From: Marchantia polymorpha subsp. ruderalis
Lineage: Eukaryota; Streptophyta; Marchantiopsida; Marchantiales; Marchantiaceae
Length of the DNA: 64,000 nucleotides
Direction: 5' to 3'
Assembly (NCBI GenBank): GCA_037833965.1
Contig: AP031354.1
Span: 29,490,001-29,554,000, forward strand
This document shows, piece by piece, positions 11,175-24,229 of this stretch (position 1 is its first letter; every line of letters begins with the position of its first letter). Position numbers and translations under genes: made by a program. The notes beneath the pieces are model-generated. The model worked only from the letters and a program-made list of their open reading frames with translations, searched no databases and was not told the DNA's origin.

Positions 11175-14100
11175 TATAAAACCATGCCTAGGTATACGTG
11201 ATAGAAAAAAAAACAGTTAACACATCTCATACAGAGAAAACTCAGTGTTACACATGTCTCAACACAAAGAATCAAGTTATATTTGTTGAATATCTGAGTT
11301 ATTTGAATGCATGAAAAGATCTAGGTCATAAACTTATAGATTGTATATGTTGACACTTTTTCTTTTAAATGCTTAATCAGAAAGATTCAAACATATTAAA
11401 AAAAACTTGGCATAGATTAGAATTCTAAACTTTTTTGTAAACACATTCAATGTACATGAATAATGTTTCAATTTCAAATCCAATTTTTTTTCCAATTTTC
11501 GTATCAAAAGATTCATGTTTTTCATCAAAAAATATTTTTGATAAAAATTGAAATTTCACAACATAATACCTGATATTGTAAACAATATTTGAAGATTATT
11601 TTTTAATCTGGCAACATAACGTCAAATTTTGTAAAACTATATGAATGATTGTGTCAAAAATCTAACAATTTCTATAATTTCTTGAATTCATTTTTAAATA
11701 ACCATAAGCTAACTTAACATTTGAAAATTTTTGATCAAAATACATAGCAAGTTAAAAAATGAAAATACTTTTTCTATTATTATTTTTATTTAACATCATT
11801 ATTTCTTGTAAGATAATTTTTTATTTTTAAATATTTTGTATATTTACTGATATTGAACTTTATAACTATAAATATCAAAGCATACAATACACATAAAAAA
11901 TAAGAGATTAGAAAATTCATTATTTTTCTTATAAAATTAATTATTACATTCAAACTATGTATATGTTCAGATTTATAAATATATAAAAAAATTAGATTTA
12001 TTTATGTTATATTTTTTATTTTATCAAATTTTATTTGATAAATAAATTATTAATGTAAAATACTATTTTCTTTAGAATATTGTAATATCAAAAATCTTGA
12101 TGAATGAGATATTTTTTCAGTAAGATTATGTAAATATAATGTAATACATTTAATTTGATAAGGGTTATTGTTTTTTTAGTAGGATTTGACATTTAGATTT
12201 TGTTTATCAAAATAGAATACTCTTTCATGATCCTCTTTCAATTAAGCTAATATCTATAGATTCAAATTTTCTTAATGTATTACCTATGATAGAATGCATT
12301 GTTCACAATGTATAATGAATGTGTTTACTTTTTCAGATTAAATGAAATTTTTTTCTAATATATCATTTATGCAAGCTAGTTATGAATTTACGCATTTTCA
12401 ATTAGCCACAATAATTCATAAAATATTTTTCATAAATATCTTTTGACATGCAAAATGCATCCATTGAAAAAAATTCACAATTTAGATAATTGAATAGTTT
12501 GAAATAAGTGCATAAGACTAATTATCACATCATATTTGGATTTTAGGATTACAAAATCTACATTTATATTTCTGTTATTTGTTTTGATTGTATTCTTTGA
12601 CTATGAAATCAATTATATTCATCTCAATATGAACATGGTTGATTTTATGTTTAGGTGCATAGTTATTTTATAAGATTTTTATAATATTTGATGGAAAAAA
12701 ATTACAATTATTTTTTCTCTTATTTGATGTTTGCAAAGAATTTCACAGTTGATTTAACATAATTGATATTCTCAAATGATATTAAATTGATGGTTAGACA
12801 ATTTCAAAATCTGAAAAATTGTTTGGTTTCTTAATATTCTAACATTCAAAATTTTGAGGATTTAATTGCATCACATTATTAATAAAATTAATGAAAAATT
12901 CAAAATTGGAATTTATGTCTTCTAAAATTTATATTTTTATAATTAAATTTCAATAAGACAAGCAATAGTATAATAGCATTGCATGAGCATTGAAGGAGCA
13001 TTCTATGTATTAATTTCAAGCATAGTAAAGTTATATGTTTGAATTGTTTGCTAGTTTTTTTTCATTAATAGATGATGAGCAAAATTTAACAATGATAGAA
13101 ATATGTAAATTTTTCAATTTTATTGTATGTGGAAATTTTTGTGGCTATTCATCCATTTTATAAGAATATTTCAATCTCATTGTATCTTTTAACAACATAT
13201 AACTCCAAAGAAGTTTAAATAAGCACAAATAAGAAGAAATAAGGTTGTTTCATAAGATTGTTTGATAATCTATTTTTAATTCTAATCAGTTCCAAATGCA
13301 CATGTTGAAAGAGTAAAGTAAATTGTTTGTTTTGTATTTATCTTTACAAAACTTACATTTTTATATGATATTTTCAAAATGTATTTCTCTTCAAAATTCA
13401 GCACTATATGTTTTGTAATTTTTCTTCTTTTCTACCAACATGGATTTTCATGTTATTAAATTATATTTTTTCTTTAGTACTTGAAAAAATTGATTTTTCG
13501 ATATTTTTTAATCATGATTCTTTCTGAATTTTTTTCTCTATAATTTTTATTATATCTGACTGTTCTTTTGTTAGGAGATGAAATACACATTATGAGCTAA
13601 GATTCTAAAATTTACATTTGATTTTTTATTTTTATTATCTAAACGTTAACTTCTAGATTAATGAATGTCATCATGAAATTTTTAAATATTTTTTTACAAT
13701 TGAAATTCCAATGCCATTGCGTTTTTTTAATAATTTTGCTACATTAAAAATTTGGTAATTAGGAGAGAAAAAAATAAAGCATATCTAATTTCTTAATATT
13801 GTTAAAAGAATCATCTATTTTTTTGCATGAGTTTTTTTTCATGTACATTGATTTCATGATTGAGCCCTTTGAATTATTGGGCATAAATGATTCCAATTGT
13901 ATTTACAGCATTTGATGTGAAACATCATACATCAGATAAGGTCAATAGAGAACAATCATCTTCAATGATTTTGTGTGAAATAAGATAATTATCTGATACT
14001 CTTACTTTACATTACAGATTCAAGGAAAGTCCTACATATAGATTTGTTGATTTTTTAATAATTTGTGCATATTTTTTGTGTGAATAGAATCATTGTATTT

Positions 14101-14770
14101 ACATCTGAAGATGGTATGTGTTTATTCTCAAGCATCGAATGGAAAAAATTGAATACTGGATTGACCATATATCATTACTTTCTGATTAAATTTCACATTG
14201 GTTTGTTAAGTTTACTCTGATTTGATACATCCATACGTCTTTTCATTATTCACTTATAAGTGTTGTGACATCTTAGATCTAATTGGATACCCTAAGTACA
14301 GCGACCCATGATGTCATTGCTTATGGTATGTTTGTTATTTTACGAAAGGATAAATATCTCAAGTGGAGTGAGAATCACAAGTGATAAATTTGGTATGTCT
14401 TGCAATGGACTCGGTTAGATGTGACCAGATTGATGCCGTGATTACAACTCTTGCATATATGATTATTTGTCAAGAATGACACTTAATTACCTCAGACTCA
14501 TTAATTCGTTATGGCAGCAAATAAAGTTGAAACAGTAAAGATAAAAAGTGTGCATAAATTATAAATTTAACCTCATTTACCATTTTTGGGCTAACATAAA
14601 GTTTGAAAATATAAAACAAAATACTGAAAATAGGTAAAAAAAATAAGCCAGCTAATGTGGTATTTTGCCGTCTTTGTTTGGTTATCCAAATACTTACAGG
14701 TGTTTTCTTAGCTATGCATTATACACCTCATGTGGATCTAGCTTTCTTAAGCGTAGAACACATCATAAGA
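11175..14770. other. 3.6-kb AT-rich block without genes
   Basis: Base composition is strikingly AT-rich (by eye about three quarters or more) and no open frame of useful length exists on either strand. I see no LTR, terminal repeat, RNA gene or organelle gene in it. Composition changes abruptly at both edges: GC-rich MULE end on the left, and a short GC-rich patch at about 14780-14850 on the right. It may be decayed transposon sequence or a matrix-attachment-like spacer. Confidence 0.6.
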
Positions 14771-16604
14771 GATGTGAAAGGAGGCTCGTTTCCGGCCTCC
14801 GCGCTGCCTTCGTTCAGTGAAAGCCAGTGAAAGGGAGGGGGGGCCGGCGCTGCTTTTCACCTATCAGGTTTTAAACATAAACTATTTAAAATTTTGGACA
14901 TTGACTTTTATGTGCATTTGACTTAGCAGTCTCAATTACTTTTTTAAAAACTATTTTTTGAATAATGTCTTAACCTTGGTCCATCTATATTTGTAGAAGG
15001 AGTATTGGTAATACATTCTGCATTAGGTGATTTTCTAGGATTCTCTTCTAATTGGGAGAATAGTCGATACATTATTAGGAGGATATACTATAACTAATAT
15101 AAATTATATCCCGCAGTAAGGCTATCGGGGATTAGACCCATCTTCCCCTTCGATTTCATACTTTTAAAAATTGACTAGAAGTTCCCATTATTTTTGCTAT
15201 TTTAGTCCCTTAGACGTCATAGGGTCTAGGTCTGATTTCATCAACTGTAAAAACATGCTGTAGTTTTTGAGAATAACAACAAAAGAGCCCATTAATATTC
15301 ACCATATCTTCACTTACAAAAACAGTAAACAAGCTATAAAAACAAAACACTTTTTCTATAGATAGACAGATAGATAAAAGATCCTTGATGACAAGGAAGG
15401 GAAAAGAGGACCCGAAAGAAGGACGGACCATGGTCACCATCCCGACCGCCTTTTCCTCCGTTCAGGCCCTCCAGCGGAGCGCCTGAACGGAGTGGACGGA
15501 GCTTGAATCTTTCACGAGTCACGACGACGAGGAGGACCCCGGAAACCTGCTAAAGCAGGTCAAACTCTTCCACAGATGGCGGGCTCGAGAAGCCACCGGA
15601 GAGGAGGATGAATCGGGTCAATAGGAAGTCAACGATGCCCACGACCCGGCCCGTCACCGGAGATGAATCGAGTCATCATCCATTGGTCCGAAGTTTGACT
15701 GGCGACGATGGAATCGCGAAAGTCGCGAAAGTCGCGAGAGTCTTGGTCGTTCTCGTCAGGGGGAACGAAGGACCGAAAGACTCTTGTCGCCCACCTTCTT
15801 TTCGTCATTCTCACGCTCCCGGGCTCCCGGGCTGCCCCAACGTTGCTACGCCCCTCCCGTGCCGATGCCATCCCATGCCTTCGTGCGGGGCCGTCGTGCT
15901 CATCTCTATAAGATTCGACGAGAGCTCTGAGGCTCGGCATGCCGTCAGTCAGTCAGACAGTCGGTAGGTCGGTCTGTCTGTCGATCCGTCTGGCAGTCAT
16001 CGGGCGCAATGGCCGCAAAATTTCGTGTTTAGATGCGATCGGCGTGAGTTCGATCGTGAGCGCCACGCATGTCAATGTCATTCGTGACCGCTGCGCCAAT
16101 TTCAAAGCGCCAATCGAGCGATAGAAGTTTTCTCCGTCGTTCCGCTTTCTCTTTCGAAGGGTGGTGAGCGAAGAAGAAGAAGGAGGCGGAGGAAGTGATG
16201 GCCGAGTGACGCTTTAAATTTCTCTCGTTGTTATAATCTTGCCCACTCTGTTTTTGGCTTCATTGTTATTCCGTTCCTCTTAGAGGTAAACGTTCCGATT
16301 TGACAGAAGAATTGGGCGTGGCTGGAAATGTTACCCAATTATGCGCAGTGCGGGCATTGCGAGCATCGGATTCTCCCTCTTCCCGTATGAATGCTCGGAA
16401 TTTCGACCACCAATCTTCGTAGAAAAGCTTCTATCGACGACAAAACAATTTCAGAGTAAACTGGACAAAATTCAGCAATCAGTGGAAAGTGTGGGAGGGA
16501 CGGAGGGAGGGAAGGGTGGAGTGATTTCCTTCAGAAGCGAAGGAAGAGAGAGACAATTGGTATGACTGGAGCAAAGTAGTGAGTGAAATAGCCGGAGTCA
16601 AACG
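14771..16604. other. upstream region of the NUB1-like gene
   Basis: This holds the presumed promoter and 5' untranslated region of the NUB1-like gene. GC content rises from about 15400. It includes a hairpin (15457-15491), a short tandem array of a GTCGCGAAA-like unit near 15718-15745, and GTCA/GTCTG-rich low-complexity sequence near 15942-16000. Open frames at 15608-15967 on both strands are composition artefacts. No TATA element could be fixed. Confidence 0.5.
15457..15491. repeat. hairpin with perfect 11-base arms
   Basis: TCCGTTCAGGC at 15457-15467 and its exact reverse complement at 15481-15491 enclose a 13-base loop. It lies about 1.1 kb upstream of the NUB1-like start codon. Confidence 0.85.
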
Positions 16605-19600
16605 ATGGGGGGTGAGGGGGATCAAGGGGCAGGACCTAGCCGGAAGCTGGCTTGCTTGCGAGTAGCAGGGGCATGGTCAGGAGTGGTTGAAGTACCTCTC
16701 GAAGAATGGACCATCAAGGACTTGCGAGCCGAAGTGGGACGACTTTCTGGATTCGCTGTAGAATCTATCAATTTGATCAGTGCCGGGCGCAATCTCAAGG
16801 ATGTGCAATCAGGTGTTTTGAAAGCGATCGGATTGGGGGAGAATTCGAAGTTGTTGGTGACGAGAATTGGCGGGGAACAAGCCATTGCAATGAATAAGGA
16901 ACGGGAGAGGTCAGAGAGGCTCGCACGAATCAAGTGAGTATCTCTACACTCATATTCACCAAGCACAATGTCAAGAAGACAGTTTGGCCAAATGTTTCTC
17001 AGATACTCAAATGGACGTCCAAAATGGCTTTGAATTGTCATGCATCGGGCACTGTAACTGTATGTGGGTAATTCTCATTACAGTTCACAACTGAGGACAT
17101 TGTTTAGAAGATATTCGATTACATGTGTTTGATCCTCTCTCTAAGGTTCTGCCATATTTTATAACTTTCAATCGTTTGCTGTCCTGCAAATTCAAAATTC
17201 AACAGTAAACTGTTTATTGTCATCGAGCGTCGTGTTTTCAAACCTCATCATATCAACCATCATAGCGAAAGATGAGCATAAAGCAAGTTTATTCTCATGT
17301 GTAGGTTAACACCTATATATCTTGCTCGACCTTTGTAAACGCAGGGCGGCAGCTGATGCAATGGCAAAAAGGAGCAATGAGGATGGCTTTGCAACTGATG
17401 ATTACGATATGCAGCTTGAAAATCAAAGTGGTGAAAGGTTAAGGTTCAACTCAGAAGATGACAAGAGGCAAGGATCAAATGACTTTCTTTTGTACCCCAT
17501 TTATAAAAACTTCTTTCATGAAGATCTATGTTGCTGTTTACATGAAGAGCATGAGAATAGCAATCTGATTATCAAGTGTTTTCACGATTTCACAATTTTT
17601 GTTATGTTTATAATTTGTCGCCATCGTTTATCATATTTTCCGAACGTGACCATGAGTAGAGGGACATCACCCCTGACGTAACATAATTTATTTTGTTTGT
17701 GACAAATAACAGGGCACTTAAGATGGGTTTGATGCTACATGCAAAAGGTCAAGAACTAATCAAACAGAGTCAGTTCACCGAAGCATTGGAAGTTCTTTCA
17801 ATGTCTGAGGTAAGCTCATGGCGAGAACTTGTCTGTTTTAGCTAGTCTTACAGATATAGTAGACATTGCGGCCAACAGCTTCGATAAGTCGTTTTCAATC
17901 TCCAACCATTCTTATGAGATGTGTCATGAGATAAACAAATATCAGATTGAGAGGAGATGATGATGATCAACTGATTGATAGGAGCAATGTCTGTATTTAT
18001 TATGTTTCTGGGCAATGTTTGGTCTTTGCTTGTTGCAGAGAAGTGATTATTATAAAAACAAAATCAGAAGAATAATAGTTCAGATAATTAGATCAGCAGT
18101 TATTTATCAGCAGTATCTACTAAGATTATTTTAAACTGCTAGACTGCATTTGTGTCGCTGAATTGTAGTTTTTTGTGCTGAGAACTATTTCGGATCTTGT
18201 TGCAGGAATCATTCTCACTTTGTGACCGAAAGATATTAGAGGTACTTTCAAGGGCTACCAGTGTTATTAAAATTTTGAAAGGCATATTACATTCATAGGT
18301 GCGCGAACAGAGTTTAGCAATTTTTCCTTTTTTATGTGAACACTGTTAGTTCAATAGTGCACTAACCATGGATTCTTGTTGTGGACACTGAAGGCTGTCG
18401 ATAATGTAGCGCTATTGCACCTCGACACAGTGTGGTGCTTTTTCATGCTGCGCGATCTTGCTCTACTAGCCGTGGCTCGAGAGCGACTATCGATGTCCCG
18501 GGAAGGACTGAGTCGCTCTCATGGGCGCAACTTAGAGCGCCTACGGGTACTGCAAGGAGGCTTCTGCCCAGAATTAGCTGTGTAAGGATCGCTAATCTCT
18601 TCGCTTCTTTTCTAGCAAAATAAATTGCTTTGCTTAGCTTTGTATGTGGCAAGAAGTTGCTCGTGGCTACTAGTCTACTTATAACTGCTTGTGAAGACTC
18701 GTTCCTTGGTGGCTTCTGTTTGGTTCAACCTAGCTGATGTACTTCTACGGTGGGACAATCTTTTATGCAGTTACGTCAGACTGGAACTTTTAGAAGGTGT
18801 TGTTGCGTATCACAGTGGTCGCTCTGAAGCTGCGCGTCAATCCTTGACTTCTGCACAGCAAAAGTTTCAACAGGTTATTACTTCTATGCCGTTGACACGT
18901 CGGGATGTAGATAGTGTCAAAAGATAAGTCAACCAAAAGTATACATACTCTCCTCTTTGTACAGATACGTTAGAATGCAATATATCAGCTCTTCAGACCT
19001 CAAGTCTTCATCTCTTGCTAGAACCCTATGATGCGACGTATCGTCATTGGCATGATGGTAAGTGGAAGCAGATTTTACTGGAGTGTTTGCACATCTGTGG
19101 AACTAATAAGTGTGTTTCGTACTTGCAGCTTCAGGTTTCTGACGAGGCAGTGGCCCAGTTGGCGAATATGGGTTTCACCACTAAGGAATCACGAAGAGCA
19201 CTGCGTATGTCAGGTCAGGATGTACAGCGCGCGGTAGAGTTCTTGATGGAGGAAAGAAGGAAGAAGTCAGAAAAGTTGGAAGAGGACAGACGACAGAGAA
19301 GAGAACGGAAGTATGTCGGTCCCATCAAAGCTTCCAATTCTATGTTGGACGACTGCCCTTAACTAATTTATTGTGCCTTGTGTTGACAGCAATTGCGAGA
19401 TATGGAGAGAAAAATTTGGTGTCACAACTTTGCAAATGTAATTGGCTAACTTTCACGGTCACATCAGGTGTTAATCTCTCTCGCAATGCAGGGAACAGAA
19501 GAAGTACGGAAAGACAATGTCCGGGAAGGCCGTAGACATGACAATGCTGAATGAATTGGCCTCCATCGGGTATTCTACTCGTCTTCCAATATGCCCTACC

Positions 19601-20881
19601 AGATTAGCATTAGTGTTTTACAGCATTAGCATGTCTTCGATAGGGAATATGCTCTACTTAAACCTAGATCTTAGATTCCAACATCCTCATCTTTTTTCGT
19701 GATTCAAGTCAAGTATTTGATAATTCAGAAATTCGTGGTTTTGAGTTTTGCCTCTGATACTTTAAGACGTAATCTTTGTCACCTGTTCTCAAGTATTATC
19801 CGCCATATGTTGGACGTGGTGCCATCAGGTACGATCGGCAAGTGGTCGCTGAAGCGCTTCGGCAAAGTGAGAATTCTGTTCAACTAGCTCTTGACATGCT
19901 GTCGAACCCAGCAACTTTCGCTGCGTTGCAGGTACGCCGCAGTTTTCCTGTTGCCAAGACCGTCTACCTCTAGTAAGCAATATGATGATGATTATGATGG
20001 AAGCGCACTAAGCTCAGAAGTCCATGGTCTGAGTGATATCTGACAGGGGACGTCCTAAAGTATAAGGAGGTGGCTAATGGTTCTGATGAGAACATGATGC
20101 AAGGGATTTGCTGCTTCATCTCCTTACTTTCTCGTTCTACGAAGTATCAAACGTGAATCGCTCTCACAGGTCAGCGAGTGTTACTTCGTAACTAACTAAC
20201 TCCCTGTGCACCTTGTTGCGGATTGCCCTTGTGTCAGATCTCTTTGCTTGAGCCATCATCCACAAAGCCGAGTTCTACGCCGGTAGATGAGGCAGTTCTC
20301 GAAATGCTATTGTCGATGGGTTTTGAGAGGGAGCAAGGTATTAACCAAACCCAAGAGCTCGGGGGACGATGAATCTGCTTGTTTTAACGTAAGAAATGAT
20401 GCAGTACCCAGTCGAGGGTTGTTCTCTTTATCTACCTTGCGCTCTGCGGCCTTGAGGGGTCCAGAGAGAGTTCTAAAACCAGTCGGCACGAAGCTGATGA
20501 TTCTTGATGTGATTGATGAGTCTGGCTGCAGTTATTCGAGCTCTGAAGGTTACAGCGAACTCCAATGAAGCGATCGAGCGACTTATCCAAGGACAATTCG
20601 CAGATGCCGAGGGGACTTCGACCTCGGGGGGAGAGTCCACAGAAGTGGCGAGTAGTTCTGTTGCTTCAGGCGAGGCTTCAAGAGCAGAGACTCCTGATTT
20701 CGGAGGCTTGGACACCCCACCGGTGGACATGGATCCACGTGATCAGGAAATGGAGACGGAGATTGCAGCCAACTTGAGCGGGGATCCATTGGCAGAGTAT
20801 GACTTGGAGGTCGACAAGGAAGGAGAGGCCATATTTGAGTACCTCGGGTTGGTGGACAGCCTCCTGACCGTCTCAGCATGA
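16605..20881 (+). CDS. NUB1: NUB1-like protein: ubiquitin-like domain plus three UBA domains
   Basis: The family binds NEDD8/ubiquitin-like modifiers and helps deliver them and their conjugates to the proteasome. Eleven exons: 16605-16933, 17345-17467, 17713-17809, 18206-18241, 18394-18581, 18771-18873, 19129-19310, 19492-19569, 19829-19931, 20238-20337, 20532-20881. They join in phase to 562 residues. A ubiquitin-like fold covers about residues 12-95. A Lys/Arg/Glu-rich helix and a helical region (RLELLEGVVAYHSG) follow. UBA domains lie near residues 295-335 (LANMGF), 370-410 (LASIGY) and 428-466 (LLSMGF). The C-terminus is acidic and Ser-rich. The order matches Arabidopsis At2g12550 as I remember it. 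Intron 2 needs a GC donor at 17468, because no GT alternative keeps the conserved KRALKMGLMLH join. Confidence 0.92.
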
Positions 20882-21949
20882 AACCTCGGAGAAAGTTTTG
20901 TAGCAAATGGAGTGAATGTGAATTGTACGGGATGTAAGTGACCAAAGAAGTAGTGTGGCAATTTTGGCTTCGAGTTTCTTCATTGCTCTTGTATATTGTT
21001 CGTTCTAGTGCCACATTGCCCTTGAGGAAGGCTTACTGCCTGATGTACCTTTTTGTATAAATGACTTCAATATTTCAAATAATGGAAACATCATCCTTCT
21101 TTACTTTTAATCAAGTTTCAGTCAGAGTTTCACTCACCACGTCGCACTTACGGTGGAAATATTGGTCCAAAATCTTCTAATCCCGGTGGATACCTCCCTC
21201 AAAGATAGCTCCGCGTTCCTCTGCTTTAAGAAAGGGTGATTTTTTCAGCAAAGCTCTTGCCACTCAAGGTTTTAGTTTTAGCCAGATCGATGACATGGAT
21301 TACGTTGTGTTGACTGGTACGATATCTCTGGTAACATCACATATTATGGTACTTAATATTTGCTGGTGGTTTTTTGGGTGTAATGTCTCTCAACGTCGAT
21401 ATGGTACTTAATATTTGCTGGTGGTTTTTTGGGTGTAATGTCTCTCAGCGTCGAAATGAATATGTATATATATACTTACTTAATTTCCGCTTTACCTCCT
21501 CATGTCGATCATGCTTGAAGCTTAGTGACTCACGGTGCGCGTCCGGGTCGCCTGAATTCATTCCATGTCTTCATAACTGCTTCTATGTTCTTGACAATAT
21601 TGATCTACACTTATTGCTATTATGTTTCAAGAGGACATACCTTTTATTCTATACCCCACAACACACATTTAATTTACATGATCTTCCCTTCGTATAGGTT
21701 AACTGTTTGTTTTATATCCAGTCTCGTTTACTTCTTAACCGTGACCAGTAACTGAGCTTAGACACTAAGTGTAGATTTTCGATTCATGTGGCTCATTAAC
21801 AATCCTGCATTCGCAGTGTACTTAACCATCATTATACTGTCCGAAGAGGTTATGCTTTACAGTTCTTGCTTGATAGTTTATATGTTGATTTATGGAAGTG
21901 CATAGCAAAAGATGTCGTGCGGAAATATATTTCTATAGATTCTACATCG
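20882..21949. other. 3' flank of the NUB1-like gene, no gene seen
   Basis: About 200 bases after the stop codon the sequence turns AT-rich with AATAAT-like hexamers (about 21060-21085), a plausible polyadenylation zone. The remainder holds a short tandem duplication and nothing else recognisable. Confidence 0.5.
21346..21455. repeat. 55-base tandem duplication
   Basis: 21346-21400 is repeated at 21401-21455 with only one or two differences, starting ATGGTACTTAATATT in each copy. The near identity suggests a recent event. Confidence 0.9.
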
Positions 21950-22192
21950 CTGACATGCTACTCACATACATACTACACGATAGCGTACACACTCAAATGT
22001 ATCACAACTCGTTCCCGAGCTGACAGTTAGGTCACTCTAACTCCCAGTTAAACCTAACTATGTACAATTACATGTTATGTACCTTTGTGAATGTGCGAAC
22101 CAATAGAACCGGGTGCTATGTCGCCCTTCGTTAGTCGCATATTTGCAATTCATAACATGTGAAGATCAAGTGATCTACCTCTCTAAAGTACA

Positions 22193-22325
22193 TCAAGGAC
22201 AAACCAGTCGTCCAGCCGGAACAACATTGACAGGTGGAGTCAGGCACGACATGTGCCATCCCCTAGAACATCTATCACACATAAACATACGGGCGGCTTG
22301 ACCAGCTGATCCACAGAGAATGCAC
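22193..22325 (-). other. PHD-like finger of the Gypsy fossil
   Basis: The translation shows CILCG, a spacer, CDRCSRGWHMSC and LTPP, which is the C-x2-C ... C-x2-C-x4-H-x2-C pattern of a PHD finger. It lies just downstream of integrase in the polyprotein direction, where chromoviruses carry a chromodomain. A role in choosing chromatin for integration is an inference. Confidence 0.6.
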
Positions 22326-22544
22326 CTCAAGCCAACACGTACTATTGCTAAGCTTGGATCCATAGTCCATCCACATTTGGGATGTGACATGGCGCACAAT
22401 TGCGCACGTGATCGTTCCAAACAACATTGTCACGACCCTCCACAGAAGAACTCCAGAATATAACACATCTCGCACTCGCAAGATAGTGCGTCCCGCCGTC
22501 ACATCCAATGTCGTCGGTGCAGTCAGCTATAGATAGACGTAGTC

Positions 22545-23658
22545 TCACACATGGAGTCTACGAATCGATGGTCGATAACCTCCTTCCCGAATGGTTGCAT
22601 ATCCCAACGTATCAGTATGCTGAGCAATCGCAAGAATCTCAAACGCTGTTGGCATAACTCTCCGAAAGAGTTTTGCACGTTGAGAACAAACTCTCACCAA
22701 CATGTTTGGATCATCAAGGTTCACCACATCGCTAGACTGACGACAAATCGATATTGGCAAGTCTGGATCTCGGCCGCACAACATAAAATATGGTGAGAAG
22801 GAAGCCAAGGATGCTTGACGACTAAACCATATCCCATGACCAACCATGGTAATTGAATATCCCGGTCTCCAAGATGCCGATTTTGTAGGCCATACTTGTG
22901 CAATGCCCTCTTCATCATTTGTACAACACGTTCAGCCAGACCATCCACCTCGGGATGATCTTGCGACGTAGTCCGATGATCAATCATCGTTTTGTCATTC
23001 AAGACCTGAAACTCACCCTGAAACTCCATCCAGTGATCTGTCAACACCTCAGCTAATGCACCATAGTGACTAAGCACCCTGTCAAGGAAAGCATACGCTA
23101 CTCCATCACTTGCCTTGTCACGTAATGCCACCAATTCAATCCACTTGGAGAAATGCTCCACCATCACCAACACGTACTGATGATGTCGTACAGTCAAAGG
23201 TAATGGTCTAGCAAAGTCCAAACTCCAAAAGTAACCCAATCCCATTATGGGTAATGGATGTAACTCTAGCGTAAGGGCATTGAACGATGCCTTCACCCGA
23301 TCACAAACTATACAACATGAGTATGCATACCATGCCACCAATAGTGACCAAGGAGTAAACTGGATGTACTCTTCACTCCAAAATGTCCCAACTCCTCATG
23401 AGCATATTGCACGATGCGCGCTCTTTGAGCTGGATGCGGTACTACTTGTACTCTTACGTCCTCCAACACTCGGAGAACATGTGATCCCTCCAATCGGTAT
23501 CTCTTCGCCCGCTGGAGAACACGATCTTGCTCCTTAGCACCCACTGTGTCTGGGACCATACTCGTGCGTATGAACTCCAACACTAAGGCATCATCGTGAA
23601 TATCACGCTGATCCGTAGCACCATCTTCAACCTCAGGATTTGAAGATTGAATATCCAC
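22545..23658 (-). pseudogene. Gypsy integrase region
   Basis: The N-terminal part carries the zinc-binding HHCC-type region (HEELGHFGVKSTSSLLLGHY followed by a Cys-x2-Cys pair). The catalytic core is recognisable from DFARPLPLT, VEHFSKWIEL and LTDH. It is a fossil remnant of the retroelement polyprotein. Confidence 0.75.
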
Positions 23659-23937
23659 TCTTTAACCTAGACCAATATGTCAAGTGATCCTTCCTACTAG
23701 AGTCTCCACGCAACCAACACATGATGCCAGATGCATGCCAACTGGGCACCATCTCCTCATCAGCCTCACCATGCCATCTAGCTCCAGTGTCATCCTCTTG
23801 GCTAGTGCACGGGTTCCGACTCAGACCGTCGGCATCCAAGTTTGCAACTCCAGGGTTATGCACCACCTGGAAGTCACACTCCTATAAGATGAGAGCCCAT
23901 CGTGCAAGCTTCCCTATGAGCTTGTCGGACTCCATCA
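23633..23937 (-). pseudogene. Gypsy RNase H, distal part
   Basis: The translation holds LARWALILQECDFQVVHNPG and NLDADGLSR, the standard C-terminal RNase H signature of Gypsy elements. It lies directly left of the hAT insertion. The matching proximal part (TDHQPLK) lies to the right of the hAT from about 27043. Confidence 0.75.
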
Positions 23938-23960
23938 ATCACTTGTAGAGATGTCAACGG

Positions 23961-24093
23961 TTCGACCCGAACCGGGTCGAAACCTGTTCAACCGGTTCGA
24001 ACCGGTTCAATCAAACCGGTTCGGCTCGAACCGGTTCCAATCAGTTCGGCCCAGCGACGGACTCGGTTAGAACCGGTTAGAACCGGTTCGAGG
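23961..24093. repeat. left subterminal array of ACCGGTT palindromes
   Basis: Multiple copies of the self-complementary GAACCGGTTC and variants lie within 150 bases of the left end. Matching copies occur at the other end (26816-26880 and its duplicate 26965-27029). hAT transposases bind short subterminal repeats, so these are probable transposase sites. Confidence 0.8.
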
Positions 24094-24229
24094 AGCGTCA
24101 TCGAAATAGCAGAACCGTTAATGCACTGATGCACACTTGTTACCGTCCGTAGGAAGGTGCATACGCTCTTAAACGATGTTGTATTAAACCGCTGTCCTGC
24201 CGATTATCGGTCCATTCGCTCACGAATAA

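Noticed and set aside
15608-15967. Overlapping frames of 103-119 codons on both strands
   Set aside because: GC-rich composition artefact with no domain; probably NUB1-like promoter.
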